Shown in pieces: positions 18,464 through 26,292 of a stretch of DNA of 64,000 bases; positions within the stretch are counted from its first letter, which is position 1; each line of letters opens with the position of its first letter. This DNA comes from Dehalococcoidales bacterium. Its GTDB lineage: Bacteria > Chloroflexota > Dehalococcoidia > Dehalococcoidales > UBA2162. The translations under genes and the position numbers were made by a program. The stretch is taken from NCBI GenBank assembly GCA_030690265.1, contig JAUYHA010000177.1:62001-126000 (forward strand), read 5' to 3'. Under the pieces are notes generated by a model that did no database searches, was not told the origin of the DNA, and saw nothing but the letters and a program-made list of their open reading frames with translations.

Positions 18464-18595
18464 ATGAGGCAATACATTGAGAGTACTAAAAATGATAGAA
18501 TAGTGGCATGGGATTATGGGGAAAAGCTATCTATCAATTTACATTATTTACTTTCAAGCCACTGCGCCATGCCGAGTCAATATGGGGACGGATAA
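18464..18595 (+). other. Short upstream ORF with strong ribosome site (43 codons)
   Basis: AGGAGG lies five bases before ATG 18464, a better initiation site than that of the longer gene at 18508, whose first 88 bases it overlaps in another frame. The peptide (starts MRQYIESTKNDRIVAW) is not recognised. It may be a leader peptide coupled to the next gene, or the true N-terminus if a base is missing. Confidence 0.3.
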
Positions 18596-19170
18596 AAATG
18601 CTTTTAATGTGGCTAGTGATACTCGGCGTAATTACTACAATAGGTTTAGGTATTTTTTATGAATCAATTAGATGGCTACTCACAATAGTTGCTCCATCAT
18701 TATTTGCGCTTTTGGTGTTCTGTGCGGGTGTGCGTCTACAATACCGTTTATTGCATGCTCAGTTTTATTTGAAGATTTGGGATATTTCTTATAAGAGACT
18801 AACGGATATTAAAGAACCATTCAAGGGTTCAACAAGCTTCTGTTTAACGATATCCAACCAACAAAATAAGGCAAGGGGAATTTCTAGATTTGTCCTAGAG
18901 ATAGAATTTGAGGATGGTAGGAAAAAAGAGCTTAAACCGGTTGACATTGACGATAAAACAGAAATTGAAACAACTTTATATTTACAACCTAATGACCCTA
19001 AAACTATGCGACTTAATTTTGTTTATGACGAATTGCCAATACAGGGAAGTGAGAGACTATATGTGTTTGATGATATGGGAGCCTATCAGTCTGTTCCAAT
19101 CAATGTTTCTACTATGATTGAGATGGCTAAGAAATCAGAGTCTCGTAGCGGAGAGTATAAGATTGAATAA
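18508..19170 (+). CDS. Membrane-anchored protein of unknown function
   Basis: 220 residues, family not recognised. Two adjacent hydrophobic helices lie at about residues 33-52 and 58-78. A soluble C-terminal domain of beta character follows (SFCLTISNQQNKARGISRFV, EIEFEDGRKKELK), resembling the small cytoplasmic beta domains attached to membrane hairpins. Codon use is more AT-rich than in the neighbours, which hints at acquired DNA. No strong ribosome site precedes ATG 18508, while a well-placed one serves an overlapping short frame at 18464. Genes on both sides are unrelated. Confidence 0.6.
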   Translation: MGLWGKAIYQFTLFTFKPLRHAESIWGRIKMLLMWLVILGVITTIGLGIFYESIRWLLTIVAPSLFALLVFCAGVRLQYRLLHAQFYLKIWDISYKRLTDIKEPFKGSTSFCLTISNQQNKARGISRFVLEIEFEDGRKKELKPVDIDDKTEIETTLYLQPNDPKTMRLNFVYDELPIQGSERLYVFDDMGAYQSVPINVSTMIEMAKKSESRSGEYKIE

Positions 19171-19255
19171 GTCTATGGATAAAATTAGCCACAAAGAGGA
19201 CATATGTCAAACTATCCACCTAAAGCAAACAGAACCGTTGGCAGGTTAAGTTACC

Positions 19256-19284
19256 TTGACAGGGTTGGGGGGAGATGTTAAACT
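19256..19284 (+). promoter_or_regulatory. Promoter of cobO
   Basis: TTGACA (19256-19261), 17-base spacer, TAAACT (19279-19284), about 70 bases before the cobO start. No cobalamin riboswitch could be recognised in the leader. Confidence 0.7.
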
Positions 19285-19354
19285 GGCTTCAGTATACTCT
19301 ATCATCCGGGTTCTTTGTCTGACCCGTATAATCGCCGGTTTTTTATGGTGAGAT

Positions 19355-19939
19355 TTGTTGGCTGAAATATTATTAACGGATAGTTCTCCATTGACGGCTG
19401 GCTCTCCGCCCAAATCTCTGGAGCGGGGACTGGTTCAGATTTTTACCGGAGATGGCAAGGGCAAGACCTCAGCAGCTGTAGGTGCCGTGGTGCGGGCTTT
19501 AGGTCAGGGACTGAGGGTTTGCGTTGTTGTCTTTATGAAGGGGAACCGCCCCTCCGGAGAATGGATTTTCCTCTCCAGGATACCTCAAGTAAAGATAGCC
19601 AGATTTGGCTTGGGTATCTTGACTACCCGGTCTAATGCTAAACCGGAAGAAAAGGAGCAGGCAAAACAAGCTCTGGCAGCTGCTCGGGAGGCAATGCTTA
19701 GCGGCAACTATGACCTGGTAGTGCTGGATGAAGTAAATATAGCCACAGGCCGGCAGCTAGTCGAGCTGGATGAGGTAGTGAAACTTATTCAGGATAAACC
19801 CCCCGGAGTCGAGCTTATCCTTACCGGGCGTAAGGCTGACAGTCAGCTGATTCAGCTGGCTGACCTGGTCACCGAGTGCTTGAAAGTTAAGCACCCCTAT
19901 GATGAAGGAATCAAAGCTCGACGGGGGATTGAGTATTAA
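19355..19939 (+). CDS. cobO: Cob(I)alamin adenosyltransferase (CobO/BtuR family)
   Basis: 194 residues; converts cob(I)alamin or corrinoid precursors and ATP to the adenosyl form in the cytoplasm. The P-loop is GDGKGKTSAA, followed by the family segments VVFMKGNR and LVVLDEVNIA, and LTGRKAD near the C-terminus. The start is TTG at 19355 or 19358, with GGTGAG just upstream. It lies 20 kb from the corrin-ring operon, so adenosylation is separately controlled. The fbp gene follows after 20 bases, so the two may be co-transcribed. Confidence 0.95.
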   Translation: MLAEILLTDSSPLTAGSPPKSLERGLVQIFTGDGKGKTSAAVGAVVRALGQGLRVCVVVFMKGNRPSGEWIFLSRIPQVKIARFGLGILTTRSNAKPEEKEQAKQALAAAREAMLSGNYDLVVLDEVNIATGRQLVELDEVVKLIQDKPPGVELILTGRKADSQLIQLADLVTECLKVKHPYDEGIKARRGIEY

Positions 19940-19959
19940 ATAAAAAGCGTGGAGGACTG

Positions 19960-21057
19960 ATGAAAATTACTCTTAGTGTTATTAAAGCAGATGTTGGTGG
20001 CTATGTTGGTCACTCTGATTGCCATCCGCAGCTACTGACCAGGGCTGATGAGTATCTGGCAAAAGCATTGGGAGATGGCTTATTGATTGATTATCACGTG
20101 ACCAAGTGCGGGGATGACCTGCAGCTAATTATGACCCACCAGCAGGGTGAAGACTCTAAAGAAGTTCATAAGTTAGCCTGGGATACCTTTGTTGGCTGTA
20201 CCGAGGTTGCCAAGCAGTTGAAACTCCACGGCGCCGGGCAGGATTTGCTGGCGGATGCCTTCTCCAGCAATGTCAGGGGGATGGGGCCCGGAGTGAGCGA
20301 AATGGAGTTTGAAGAGCGGGGCTCCGAAGCGGTAATTGTTTTTATGGCCGATAAGACTTCAGCCGGAGCCTGGAATTTGCCCTTGTATAAGATTTTTGCC
20401 GACCCCTTTAATACCATTGGCCTGGTGATTGCGGAAAATATGCACCAGGGTTTTCTCTTTGAAGTGCACGACATTAAAGATGCCAAGAAGATAACCTTTA
20501 AGGCACCTGAGGAGATTTATGACTTGCTGGTCTTCATCGGAGCTCCTTCCCGCTACATGGTAAAGGCAGTCTACCATCGGGAAACCGGTAATATCGCTGC
20601 GGCATCCTCTACGCAGCGCCTATCATTAATCGCCGGCCGCTATGTGGGTAAAGATGACCCGGTATGTATTGTCCGCTCCCAGGGTGAGTTTCCAGCCGTA
20701 GGAGAGGTGCTGGAACCCTTCAGCCTTCCCTTTCTGGTGGCGGGCTGGATGCGTGGTTCCCACCTGGGTCCTCTTATGCCCGTAGCTATGGCAGATAGCA
20801 CACCGGCCCGCTTTGACGGCCCCCCCAGGGTGATGGCGTTTGGCTTCCAGCTTTCTGGAGGCAAGCTGGTAGGGCCCCGGGATATGTTTGCCGATAAGTC
20901 TTTTGATAACGCTCGCCAGCAGGCTAATGATGTGGCTGATTACCTGCGCGCTCACGGGCCATTTGAACCCCACCGCTTGCCTCTGGAAGAGATGGAGTAT
21001 ACTACTATGCCTCAAGTGATGAAAAAGCTGGAGGCAAAATTTACTCCTCTCGGCTGA
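19960..21057 (+). CDS. fbp: Bifunctional fructose-1,6-bisphosphate aldolase/phosphatase (type V)
   Basis: 365 residues, close to the 365-400 usual for the archaeal-type FBPA enzyme. The N-terminus KITLSVIKADVGGYVGHSDCHPQ has the metal-binding Asp and His, GDDLQLIMTHQQG supplies further metal ligands, and YTTMPQVMKKLE near the end is typical. It condenses DHAP and GAP and dephosphorylates FBP in one active site, committing carbon to gluconeogenesis. Its presence suits an autotroph or acetate user, and the family is common in archaea and deep-branching bacteria. Start ATG 19960 has GGAGG upstream. Confidence 0.95.
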   Translation: MKITLSVIKADVGGYVGHSDCHPQLLTRADEYLAKALGDGLLIDYHVTKCGDDLQLIMTHQQGEDSKEVHKLAWDTFVGCTEVAKQLKLHGAGQDLLADAFSSNVRGMGPGVSEMEFEERGSEAVIVFMADKTSAGAWNLPLYKIFADPFNTIGLVIAENMHQGFLFEVHDIKDAKKITFKAPEEIYDLLVFIGAPSRYMVKAVYHRETGNIAAASSTQRLSLIAGRYVGKDDPVCIVRSQGEFPAVGEVLEPFSLPFLVAGWMRGSHLGPLMPVAMADSTPARFDGPPRVMAFGFQLSGGKLVGPRDMFADKSFDNARQQANDVADYLRAHGPFEPHRLPLEEMEYTTMPQVMKKLEAKFTPLG

Positions 21058-21060
21058 CCG

Positions 21061-21360
21061 GAGTTTTGTATCAAATGTCATTCTGAGGAGTCCTTCCGGG
21101 GAGGGACGACGAAGAATCTGGGCATGGAACTAGAGGAGAACAAGCGAATCCTCACCACCCCAAGACCCTTCGCGAAGTTTACCCTGAACTCGTTCCGGCT
21201 TGCCTCGACTCGTTCCGATATGTCAGAGTGAACAAGCTCGGAGCAGGTTATCGTCTTCAGACCGAGTTCAGACTTCAGGCCGAGCCTTCAGTCCGAGGAC
21301 CGAGGTCAGAGTGAACGGAGTGAACGTGCTCAGGGTGACCGTGAAGGATTACTGACCGGA
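21061..21360. repeat. Non-coding dispersed-repeat-like region
   Basis: The 393-base gap between fbp and the next gene opens with GTCATTCTGAGGAG and contains CGACGAAGAATCTG, CCGAGTTCAGACTTCAGGCC and repeated GAGTGAACGG-type words. It has the look of the interspersed intergenic repeats that also appear near 27.6 and 39.6 kb, though it is not a full copy. No gene is visible. Confidence 0.45.
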
Positions 21361-21386
21361 AACGGGGCTTCCACGTTGCTCACCTC

Positions 21387-21416
21387 TTGACTTTTACCCA
21401 TCCGAAGGGGTATTAT
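21387..21416 (+). promoter_or_regulatory. Promoter of the GYD-domain gene
   Basis: TTGACT (21387-21392), 18-base spacer, TATTAT (21411-21416). GAGGAGG precedes the ATG at 21451. It may also drive rdgB and dnaN. Confidence 0.65.
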
Positions 21417-21450
21417 TCCATTAAGGTAACGCTTAAAGAGGAGGTGTTAA

Positions 21451-21738
21451 ATGGCAGTCTATCTTATGCTTACCACTTTAACTGACGAAGGAAGAAAAAC
21501 CGTAAAGGCTAACCCGGAGCGAATTAAAGAGGTCAATAAGGAAGTCGAGGAGATGGGAGGTAAAATACTTACCCAGTATGCTGTTCTCGGCGACTACGAC
21601 TTTGTCAACATTATAGAAGCCGCGGGTAATACCACCATCGCTAAAATAGCTCTGGAGCTGAGTTCGAGGGGCACTCTCCAGACGACGACTATGGCGGCAA
21701 TACCTATTGACGACCTTATCGCCTCCTGGCAAAGGTAA
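21451..21738 (+). CDS. GYD-domain protein
   Basis: 95 residues covering one GYD domain, named for the Gly-Tyr-Asp in AVLGDYDFVNI. The fold is a small ferredoxin-like alpha/beta dimer. The N-terminus VYLMLTTLTDEGRKTVKANP and the C-terminal TTTMAAIP are usual. Biochemical role is unknown for the family. It precedes rdgB by 19 bases and shares its promoter. Confidence 0.9.
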   Translation: MAVYLMLTTLTDEGRKTVKANPERIKEVNKEVEEMGGKILTQYAVLGDYDFVNIIEAAGNTTIAKIALELSSRGTLQTTTMAAIPIDDLIASWQR

Positions 21739-21757
21739 CCGGCTCTTTTGCGGCTCT

Positions 21758-22366
21758 ATGGGCTATCTTCTTCTGGCGACCAACAATCAGGCTAAGGTTC
21801 GGGAGTACCGGAGTCTCCTTGAAAATATTCCTTTTGAGCTGGTCACCCTGGCTGAACGGGGGATTACCACCGTAGTTGAGGAGACAGGCGATAGCTTGGA
21901 AGAAAACGCCAGGTTAAAGGCGGTGCTTTTAGCTGGTGAAAGTCAGTTACTGTCTCTGGCTGATGATTCGGGGCTGGAAGTAGATGCCCTGGGTGGGGAG
22001 CCGGGCAGGTTATCAGCCCGTTACGCCGGGGAAGGAGCCTCCGACAGGGATAGAATTAGCTACCTGCTGAAGCGCCTGGAAAAGGTGCCCTGGGATATAC
22101 GCTCGGCCCGTTTCCGTTGTGTTATTGCTCTGGCAATGCCGGGTGGAGAGGTAAACCTGTGCTCCGGAGAATGCCGGGGGTTTATCACCTTTGAGCCGAA
22201 AGGGGGAGGCGGGTTTGGTTATGACCCGGTCTTTTATCTTCCTGAACTGGGTAAAACAATGGCTGAGTTGTCCCTGGAAGAGAAGAACAGGGTTAGCCAC
22301 CGGGGGCAGGCAGCCAGAAAAGCACGTCAGTTGCTGGAGAAAATGGCTCTTAATTTACCGGCTTGA
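21758..22366 (+). CDS. rdgB: XTP/dITP diphosphatase (non-canonical purine NTPase)
   Basis: 202 residues of the HAM1/RdgB family, which hydrolyses dITP, XTP and related deaminated nucleotides to the monophosphates. Motifs: LLLATNNQAKVREYRSLL at the start, SLADDSGLEVDALGG (metal and base pocket), GEGASDRDR and GFGYDPVFYLPELGKTMAEL. ATG 21758 was chosen over an upstream in-frame start because it gives the standard N-terminus. It lies between a GYD gene and dnaN in the same direction. Confidence 0.96.
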   Translation: MGYLLLATNNQAKVREYRSLLENIPFELVTLAERGITTVVEETGDSLEENARLKAVLLAGESQLLSLADDSGLEVDALGGEPGRLSARYAGEGASDRDRISYLLKRLEKVPWDIRSARFRCVIALAMPGGEVNLCSGECRGFITFEPKGGGGFGYDPVFYLPELGKTMAELSLEEKNRVSHRGQAARKARQLLEKMALNLPA

Positions 22367-22417
22367 AGGTAGCGGCTCTTTAATTTATACTCTATGGAAA
22401 TCTTTGGAGGGTAAGCT

Positions 22418-23551
22418 ATGAAATTATCCTGTCTTCAGGAGAACCTTAATCGGGCACTTGGTGTGGTCGGCAGGGCCGTAGCAGCGAGAACAACCCTGCC
22501 GATAACTAATAATGTCCTCCTGGCTACTGACCAGTCTCGCCTCAAGCTTGTTGCCACCAACCTTGAAATGGCGATTGTTTACTGGATTGGGGCTGAGGTG
22601 GAAGAGGAAGGAGCCATTACCGTCCCGGCCCGTCTTCTTTCCGAGTTCGTTGGCTCTTTACCTAATGATAAGATTGCTTTTAGTCTTGCCTCCGGGCCCA
22701 AGACCCTGGGGTTAAAATGTGCCCGGTTTGAGGCACGAATTAGCGGTATCGATGCCAAGGATTTCCCGCCTATACCCGCCGTTGATGAAGGTATAGTCAC
22801 CAAAATTGAGGTAGAAGCCCTGCGGCAGGGAATTAACCAGGTTGCTTTTGCCGCCGCTGCAGAGGAATCACGCCCGGTGCTTACCGGTGTTGACGCCCAG
22901 TTTGATGGTGACCAGCTGACCCTGGCAGCGGCTGATGGCTTCCGCCTGGCAGTATATAAGCTGCCTCTGGCCGCTCCGGTCAACCAGAAGAGCGAGGTTA
23001 TTATTCCGGCACGGACTCTGGTTGAGCTGAACCGGCTGATGGGGGATGATGAGGAAGCGGTAGACATAACAGTAAACCCGAATAAAAGCCAGGCTCTCTT
23101 CCGCTTGAAGAATACGGAACTCGTCTCACAGCTTGTCCAGGGGACTTTCCCTCAATATAACCAGCTTATCCCTCAGAGCTACAATAGCCGGGTGGAAATT
23201 GATGTGGCTGAGTTCCTGAGGGCAACCAGAACAGCTTCCATCTTTGCCCGTGATGGCAGCGGCATTGTCCGTCTGGAGGTGGCATCCGGCAGTGAGCTGA
23301 CACCCGGCAGGATGAAAATCTCTGCCCGCTCCGAGGAAGTGGGTGATGATATGGGTGAGATTGATGCCGTTGTTGAAGGCGGGGAAGCGAAGATTGCATT
23401 TAACGGCAAATATCTCATTGATGTGCTTGGCGTCCTTCGTGAAACCCGGGTGGCTCTGGAGACAACCAACCCCTCAAGCCCCGGCGTCCTCCGCCCCGTT
23501 GGGGCAGACAACTACACCCACGTCGTCATGCCGATGTTTGTTCAATGGTGA
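22418..23551 (+). CDS. dnaN: DNA polymerase III sliding clamp (beta subunit)
   Basis: 377 residues; three repeated clamp domains of about 120-125 residues. The N-terminus MKLSCLQENLNRALGVVGRAVA and the C-terminal VVMPMF tail typical of clamps are present. GGAGGG precedes the ATG. Unlike the common arrangement, dnaA, recF and gyrB are not next to it, so this is not a recognisable replication origin. Confidence 0.96.
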   Translation: MKLSCLQENLNRALGVVGRAVAARTTLPITNNVLLATDQSRLKLVATNLEMAIVYWIGAEVEEEGAITVPARLLSEFVGSLPNDKIAFSLASGPKTLGLKCARFEARISGIDAKDFPPIPAVDEGIVTKIEVEALRQGINQVAFAAAAEESRPVLTGVDAQFDGDQLTLAAADGFRLAVYKLPLAAPVNQKSEVIIPARTLVELNRLMGDDEEAVDITVNPNKSQALFRLKNTELVSQLVQGTFPQYNQLIPQSYNSRVEIDVAEFLRATRTASIFARDGSGIVRLEVASGSELTPGRMKISARSEEVGDDMGEIDAVVEGGEAKIAFNGKYLIDVLGVLRETRVALETTNPSSPGVLRPVGADNYTHVVMPMFVQW

Positions 23552-23612
23552 AATCAGTCGAAGCTAAGTTTCACTCTACATGTAAAATCTTGGCTGAGCG
23601 TAGCTGAAGCTA

Positions 23613-23792
23613 CTACCGTACGTTTATCTTAGGATGAACGTAACATTCTAACTTAGACTTGCTGTGTCTGTAGGCTTGTGCCTGCACGATTTTACGGCAG
23701 AAAGACTCATCGCCGGTGTCTCCCGAAAACAGCCGGCACCCTCGCCCTTCTTCTTCCACCTGCCGCACCGTCTCACGGGCGTCGTTTTCCAT
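23613..23792 (-). pseudogene. Remnant of a short-chain dehydrogenase gene
   Basis: In the 316-base gap after dnaN a minus-strand frame from ATG 23792 reads DARETVRQVEEEG, then LFSGDTGDESFCRKIV. This is the segment after beta-strand 2 of glucose-dehydrogenase-like SDR proteins (the usual text is D-A-x-E-T-V-x-x-V-E-x-E-G-R then GD-x-GDE-x-F-C). The nucleotide-binding TGxxxGIG motif, the NNA segment and the YxxxK active site are all missing, and sequence on either side no longer matches. Only about 45 codons of recognisable gene remain. Confidence 0.6.
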
Positions 23793-23867
23793 AAATCAAA
23801 ACAAAGAAATCCTGCCTCTGATTCCACTAGCATTCTCAGGGATAGTTGTTAAATTTAGGACGTCTTT

Positions 23868-24038
23868 TTACCAATGCCTGTGAGCAAACACGCGATATAA
23901 TAGACTGATAACTAAAAGCGCCAGGAATACCCAGAACAGGATGAGTGCGATGTCCGTGGCTGCGGCTACGATGCCCCCAAAACCGAAGATTGCAGTCACA
24001 ATGGCAATTATCAAGAAAAGAACAATTAAGCCAACCAT
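23868..24038 (-). CDS. DUF1328-type small membrane protein
   Basis: 56 residues from ATG 24038, preceded by AAGGAGGG at proper spacing; an upstream ATG in frame lacks a site. Two hydrophobic helices ([21 protein letters not shown] and [20 protein letters not shown], each within 21 residues) with the GFGGIA-like turn are typical of DUF1328/YtjA proteins. These are often induced by envelope or osmotic stress; their mechanism is unknown. Confidence 0.85.
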   Translation of the reverse strand: MVGLIVLFLIIAIVTAIFGFGGIVAAATDIALILFWVFLALLVISLLYRVFAHRHW

Positions 24039-24306
24039 CTTTTCCCTCCTTTTTGTTTTTTCCTTCAATCCCCGTTCAGCAGCAAGACTGTTATTTCATA
24101 TTAGTTTCACAACTGGCATCTTAAAATACGGACTTTCACATATCTTTCATAGAGCATTGGCTATAAATAAATAAAGATATGCTGAATAGCTTTGATAAGG
24201 AATGCTAAATAGCGGTAGGTATGTCGAAATTAGAAAATTAAGTAAACGTTACATTTTACAGAGAATTTTTCCCCTAACCAGACTGCTGAAATAGTCATTT
24301 TGAACC

Positions 24307-24357
24307 CCCTAAATCCCCCAGTCTTGGGGGATTTAGGGTCTGGGGGACACCCCCAGA
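24307..24357. repeat. Double perfect hairpin repeat
   Basis: CCCTAAATCCCCCA (24307-24320) pairs perfectly with TGGGGGATTTAGGG (24325-24338). Immediately after, TCTGGGGG (24339-24346) pairs with CCCCCAGA (24350-24357). It lies in the 412-base gap 24039-24450, which otherwise is AT-rich and shows no gene. It could act as a bidirectional terminator, but there is no T run; it looks more like an interspersed palindromic repeat. Confidence 0.7.
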
Positions 24358-24450
24358 CCCCCGAAAGGATGTATCCTTTACCTCTTTTTCGGCAATCTCC
24401 TAACGCTTTGAATTGGGACGGCTGGGCGCAGAACATCTAACTAAGCTCTA

Positions 24451-25191
24451 TCATTCACATAAGGCAAAACCACTTTCTATATTAGCCAGCAACTGGTCGG
24501 TAAGAATGGCCAGCAGAGCAGCCGGCAATGCCCCCTCGATGATAAAAGCAAGGTTATTCCGTACCAGCCCGGCGATAATGGGTGAGCCCAATCCTCCGGC
24601 GCCGATAACCGCACCTATCATTGCTGTCCCTATGTTGATGATGACCGATATACGCACCCCGGCCAGAATAACCTGGGCTGATAGCGGCAGTTCTACCCTA
24701 AACAATGCCTGCAGCCGGCTCATGCCCATGCCGTAGGCAGCATCAAGAAGATGTGGAGGTACCGCACGCAGACCGGCAATGGTATTGCGGACGACGGGAA
24801 GAAGGCCGTAGAGGAAAAGGGCAACAATGGTGGGCATCAGGCCAAAACCCAGAGCAGGCACCGCCAGAGCCAGAACAGCCACAGGTGGAAAGGTCTGGCC
24901 AAGAGAGGTAATATCGGTGATGAGCGGTAAGAAGTCCCGGCCGCCGGGGCGGGTGACCCATATTCCCAGCGGAATACCGATGACAATGGTTATGCCGCTG
25001 GAGATGGCGACCAGCTGAACATGCTCCCAGACAAGAACCAGCAGGCTGGCACGCGGGTGTATCACTGTTGTCTCTGTGGGAAAAAGGAAACGCAGGCCTG
25101 CCTCCCACCAACCGGTGTTGGCGATGAGCACCAGAAAAGTTGCCAGCCCCACGGCGAAAAAGCTCCAACGTTTTGCCTGTCCACCGCTCAT
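24451..25191 (-). CDS. yehW: Osmoprotectant ABC transporter permease (YehW/OpuCB type)
   Basis: 246 residues, about six transmembrane helices, with the BPD_transp_1 EAA-type loop GAGGLGSPIIAGL near residues 190-205. It forms half of the membrane pore for glycine-betaine-like solutes. It is the last of four genes in the same order as E. coli osmF-yehY-yehX-yehW, three bases after the ATPase gene. AAGGATA precedes the ATG. Confidence 0.88.
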   Translation of the reverse strand: MSGGQAKRWSFFAVGLATFLVLIANTGWWEAGLRFLFPTETTVIHPRASLLVLVWEHVQLVAISSGITIVIGIPLGIWVTRPGGRDFLPLITDITSLGQTFPPVAVLALAVPALGFGLMPTIVALFLYGLLPVVRNTIAGLRAVPPHLLDAAYGMGMSRLQALFRVELPLSAQVILAGVRISVIINIGTAMIGAVIGAGGLGSPIIAGLVRNNLAFIIEGALPAALLAILTDQLLANIESGFALCE

Positions 25192-25194
25192 TGT

Positions 25195-26292
25195 CTATCC
25201 TTCCCCTTCGGTCGTTGCTGCCTCGATATCTCCCAGTGCCACTTCGCCAATGAGTCGCTGCCCGTCATCAACAATAGGAATATGCTTGAAGCCAAGCCCC
25301 AGCATCCGTGACAGGGCTTCTCTGAGAGTGGCTCTGTCTGAGAGGGCGATTTCACTGGCTTCGCCCTCATCCATAGCTTCTTTGATAGAAGCGGAATGAG
25401 CTAAAGTGTTTCCATCAACCCAGCCGATGAGCCGCCGGTCATCGTCCTCTACCCAGAGCCAGCGATAACCTTGGGTAGAGGCTATCGCCTCTTTTACCGG
25501 CAGGTTGACATTCACGGTAATCGCCGGCGTGATAAAGTCCTTAATACTGACACGAGAAAGACGCTTGAGAGCCCGGTCAGCACCAACAAAATCACGGACA
25601 AACTTATTTGCCGGTCTGGCAAGGATTACCTCCGGGGTGTCATATTGTACCAGCCTGCCCGACTCCATAATAGCAATCCGGTCAGCCAGACGGATAGCCT
25701 CGTCGAGGTCATGTGTTACCAGGACGATGGTTTTTTTGACTTTCTGTTGAATCTGGATGAACTGTGCCTGCAGTCTTTCCCGGGTCAGCGGGTCGACGGC
25801 GCCAAAAGGTTCATCCATAAGCATGATGGGCGGGTCAGCAGCCAGGGCACGGGCTACCCCGATGCGCTGCGCCTCTCCGCCGGAGAGTTGAGCCGGGTGT
25901 TTCCTGGCATACTCGGCTGGATTAAGGCCCACCAGCTCCAGTAGTTCTTCGACACGCCGGGCAATACGGCTTTTCTCCCAGTGGAGGAGCCGCGGTACCA
26001 CAGCGATATTATCGGACACAGTCATATGCGGGAACAGGCCGACGCTTTGAATGGCGTAGCCGATTGACAGCCGCAGTTTGTCCGCCTCAATGCTGGCTGT
26101 GTTCTGGCCGTTGATAAAAATATGCCCGGCCGTCGGCTCGATGAGACGGTTTATCATCCGCAACGTGGTCGTCTTCCCGCAGCCTGAAGGCCCGATGAGT
26201 ACACACACTTCTCCCTCGCCAATTTCCAGGGAAAGCCCGTTTACGGCAATTGTTTCTCCATAGCGCTTGGTTACCTGCTCCAGACGTATCAC
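25195..26292 (-). CDS. yehX: Osmoprotectant ABC transporter ATPase with CBS domains
   Basis: 365 residues. Walker A GPSGCGKTT, signature LSGGEAQRIGVARAL, Walker B IMLMDEPFGAVDP, switch His in LVTHDLDEAI. The C-terminal 115 residues form two CBS motifs (DFITPAITVNVN and DRATLREALSRMLGLGFKHI). In OpuA/OpuC systems such CBS pairs sense ionic strength or cyclic dinucleotides, so the same control is likely here. Start GTG 26292 overlaps the yehY stop by four bases. Confidence 0.93.
   Translation of the reverse strand: MIRLEQVTKRYGETIAVNGLSLEIGEGEVCVLIGPSGCGKTTTLRMINRLIEPTAGHIFINGQNTASIEADKLRLSIGYAIQSVGLFPHMTVSDNIAVVPRLLHWEKSRIARRVEELLELVGLNPAEYARKHPAQLSGGEAQRIGVARALAADPPIMLMDEPFGAVDPLTRERLQAQFIQIQQKVKKTIVLVTHDLDEAIRLADRIAIMESGRLVQYDTPEVILARPANKFVRDFVGADRALKRLSRVSIKDFITPAITVNVNLPVKEAIASTQGYRWLWVEDDDRRLIGWVDGNTLAHSASIKEAMDEGEASEIALSDRATLREALSRMLGLGFKHIPIVDDGQRLIGEVALGDIEAATTEGEG

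Noticed and set aside
19171-19354. Cobalamin riboswitch before cobO
   Set aside because: The sequence between promoter and gene is only about 70 bases and lacks the conserved B12-box text.
22579-23067. Minus-strand frame across dnaN
   Set aside because: Ser/Arg-rich antisense shadow of a well conserved clamp gene.
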